A DNA stretch of 64,000 nt from CALGLS01 sp965222105 (GTDB lineage: Bacteria; Bacteroidota; Bacteroidia; Chitinophagales; Saprospiraceae), in the NCBI GenBank assembly GCA_965222105.1, contig CBDCTQ010000001.1:99579-163578 (forward strand), given 5' to 3'. Positions 63,890 through 64,000 of the stretch are shown here, piece after piece (within the stretch, counting starts at the first letter, position 1; each line of letters begins with the position of its first letter). Below the pieces are notes generated by a model, which was not told the DNA's origin, searched no databases, and saw nothing but the letters and a program-made list of their open reading frames with translations. Both the position numbers and the translations under genes were made by a program.

Positions 63890-64000
63890 TTAGTCCACCT
63901 TGAAAGTATCTCCAAAATTGGCCATATTTTCTTCCCTCCAATATTGTTCAAGGTCAGCCGGGTTAAACCACAGCGGTTCTGTATGGCTTCTACTCCAATC
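63890..64000 (-). CDS. C-terminal end of a gene entering from the right edge
   Basis: An open frame of 36 residues ends in TAA at 63892-63890 and continues past the window: DWSRSHTEPLWFNPADLEQY, then a short tail ending KVD. Composition and the clean stop fit a real C-terminus. The family cannot be told from this piece. Confidence 0.5.
   Translation of the reverse strand, partial: DWSRSHTEPLWFNPADLEQYWREENMANFGDTFKVD

Overview
This window looks like a Bacteroidota chromosome, most likely a Saprospiria- or Cytophagia-like environmental lineage (inference). The signs are type IX secretion C-terminal sorting domains on several large secreted proteins, SprB and FG-GAP repeats, RteC-like and BT4734/DUF3987 mobile-element proteins, and promoter boxes of the TANNTTTG type. 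No rRNA gene and no complete tRNA gene is visible.

Region 1 (1-21.4 kb) is the most striking part. I read it as an integron-type gene-cassette array without a recognisable integron integrase. All cassette genes are on the minus strand. Each cassette starts with a GTT-type box and ends with the exact reverse complement of its own box: GTTAGAGC/GCTCTAAC, GTTGCAGGCA/TGCCTGCAAC, GTTCCATGC/GCATGGAAC, GTTGGATGCA/TGCATCCAAC, GTTATCGG/CCGATAAC and GTTGAAC/GTTCAAC. Between cassettes lie attC-like imperfect palindromes. Four of the seven are interrupted at the same place by group II introns: two full-length (one with intact RT-maturase-HNH protein, one frameshifted) and two about 1 kb ORF-less relatives. 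Two cassettes carry an IS91-like transposase, one with a partner tyrosine recombinase and one truncated, and both end in a covarying attC-like hairpin. Cargo includes an S8 serine peptidase, a PIN-like nuclease with two partners, TPR and beta-propeller proteins and membrane proteins. A 219-bp GC-rich structured repeat abuts two cassette starts.

Region 2 (21.4-29.4 kb) has a tyrosine recombinase beside the array, a zinc-ribbon protein, a degenerate C-rich tandem repeat, a SLOG protein, plasmid-type small proteins, a RecE-like nuclease and an AraC-type regulator. It resembles a mobile-element accessory region.

Region 3 (29.4-41 kb) is a tandem amplification of secreted T9SS proteins: a 1595-residue beta-helix-like protein, then three beta-propeller paralogues separated by remnants of the large gene's C-terminus. 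Hairpins precede each propeller gene.

Region 4 (41-51.7 kb) holds small lipoproteins, an AbiE toxin-antitoxin pair, a 1276-residue SprB/FG-GAP adhesin flanked by short direct repeats, and a Bacteroidota integrase next to a 3' half of tRNA-Pro. That half-tRNA is an attachment site, so an integrated element probably ends at about 51.65 kb and may include everything to its left.

Region 5 (52-57 kb) contains a decayed RteC-like gene, HTH/BT4734 fragments and a BT4734-DUF3987 protein, a second mobile-element remnant. Region 6 (57.3-64 kb) looks metabolic: a formylglycine-generating enzyme with both catalytic cysteines, a type I sulfatase that it would activate, an FG-GAP/UnbV protein and a lipoprotein beta-propeller.
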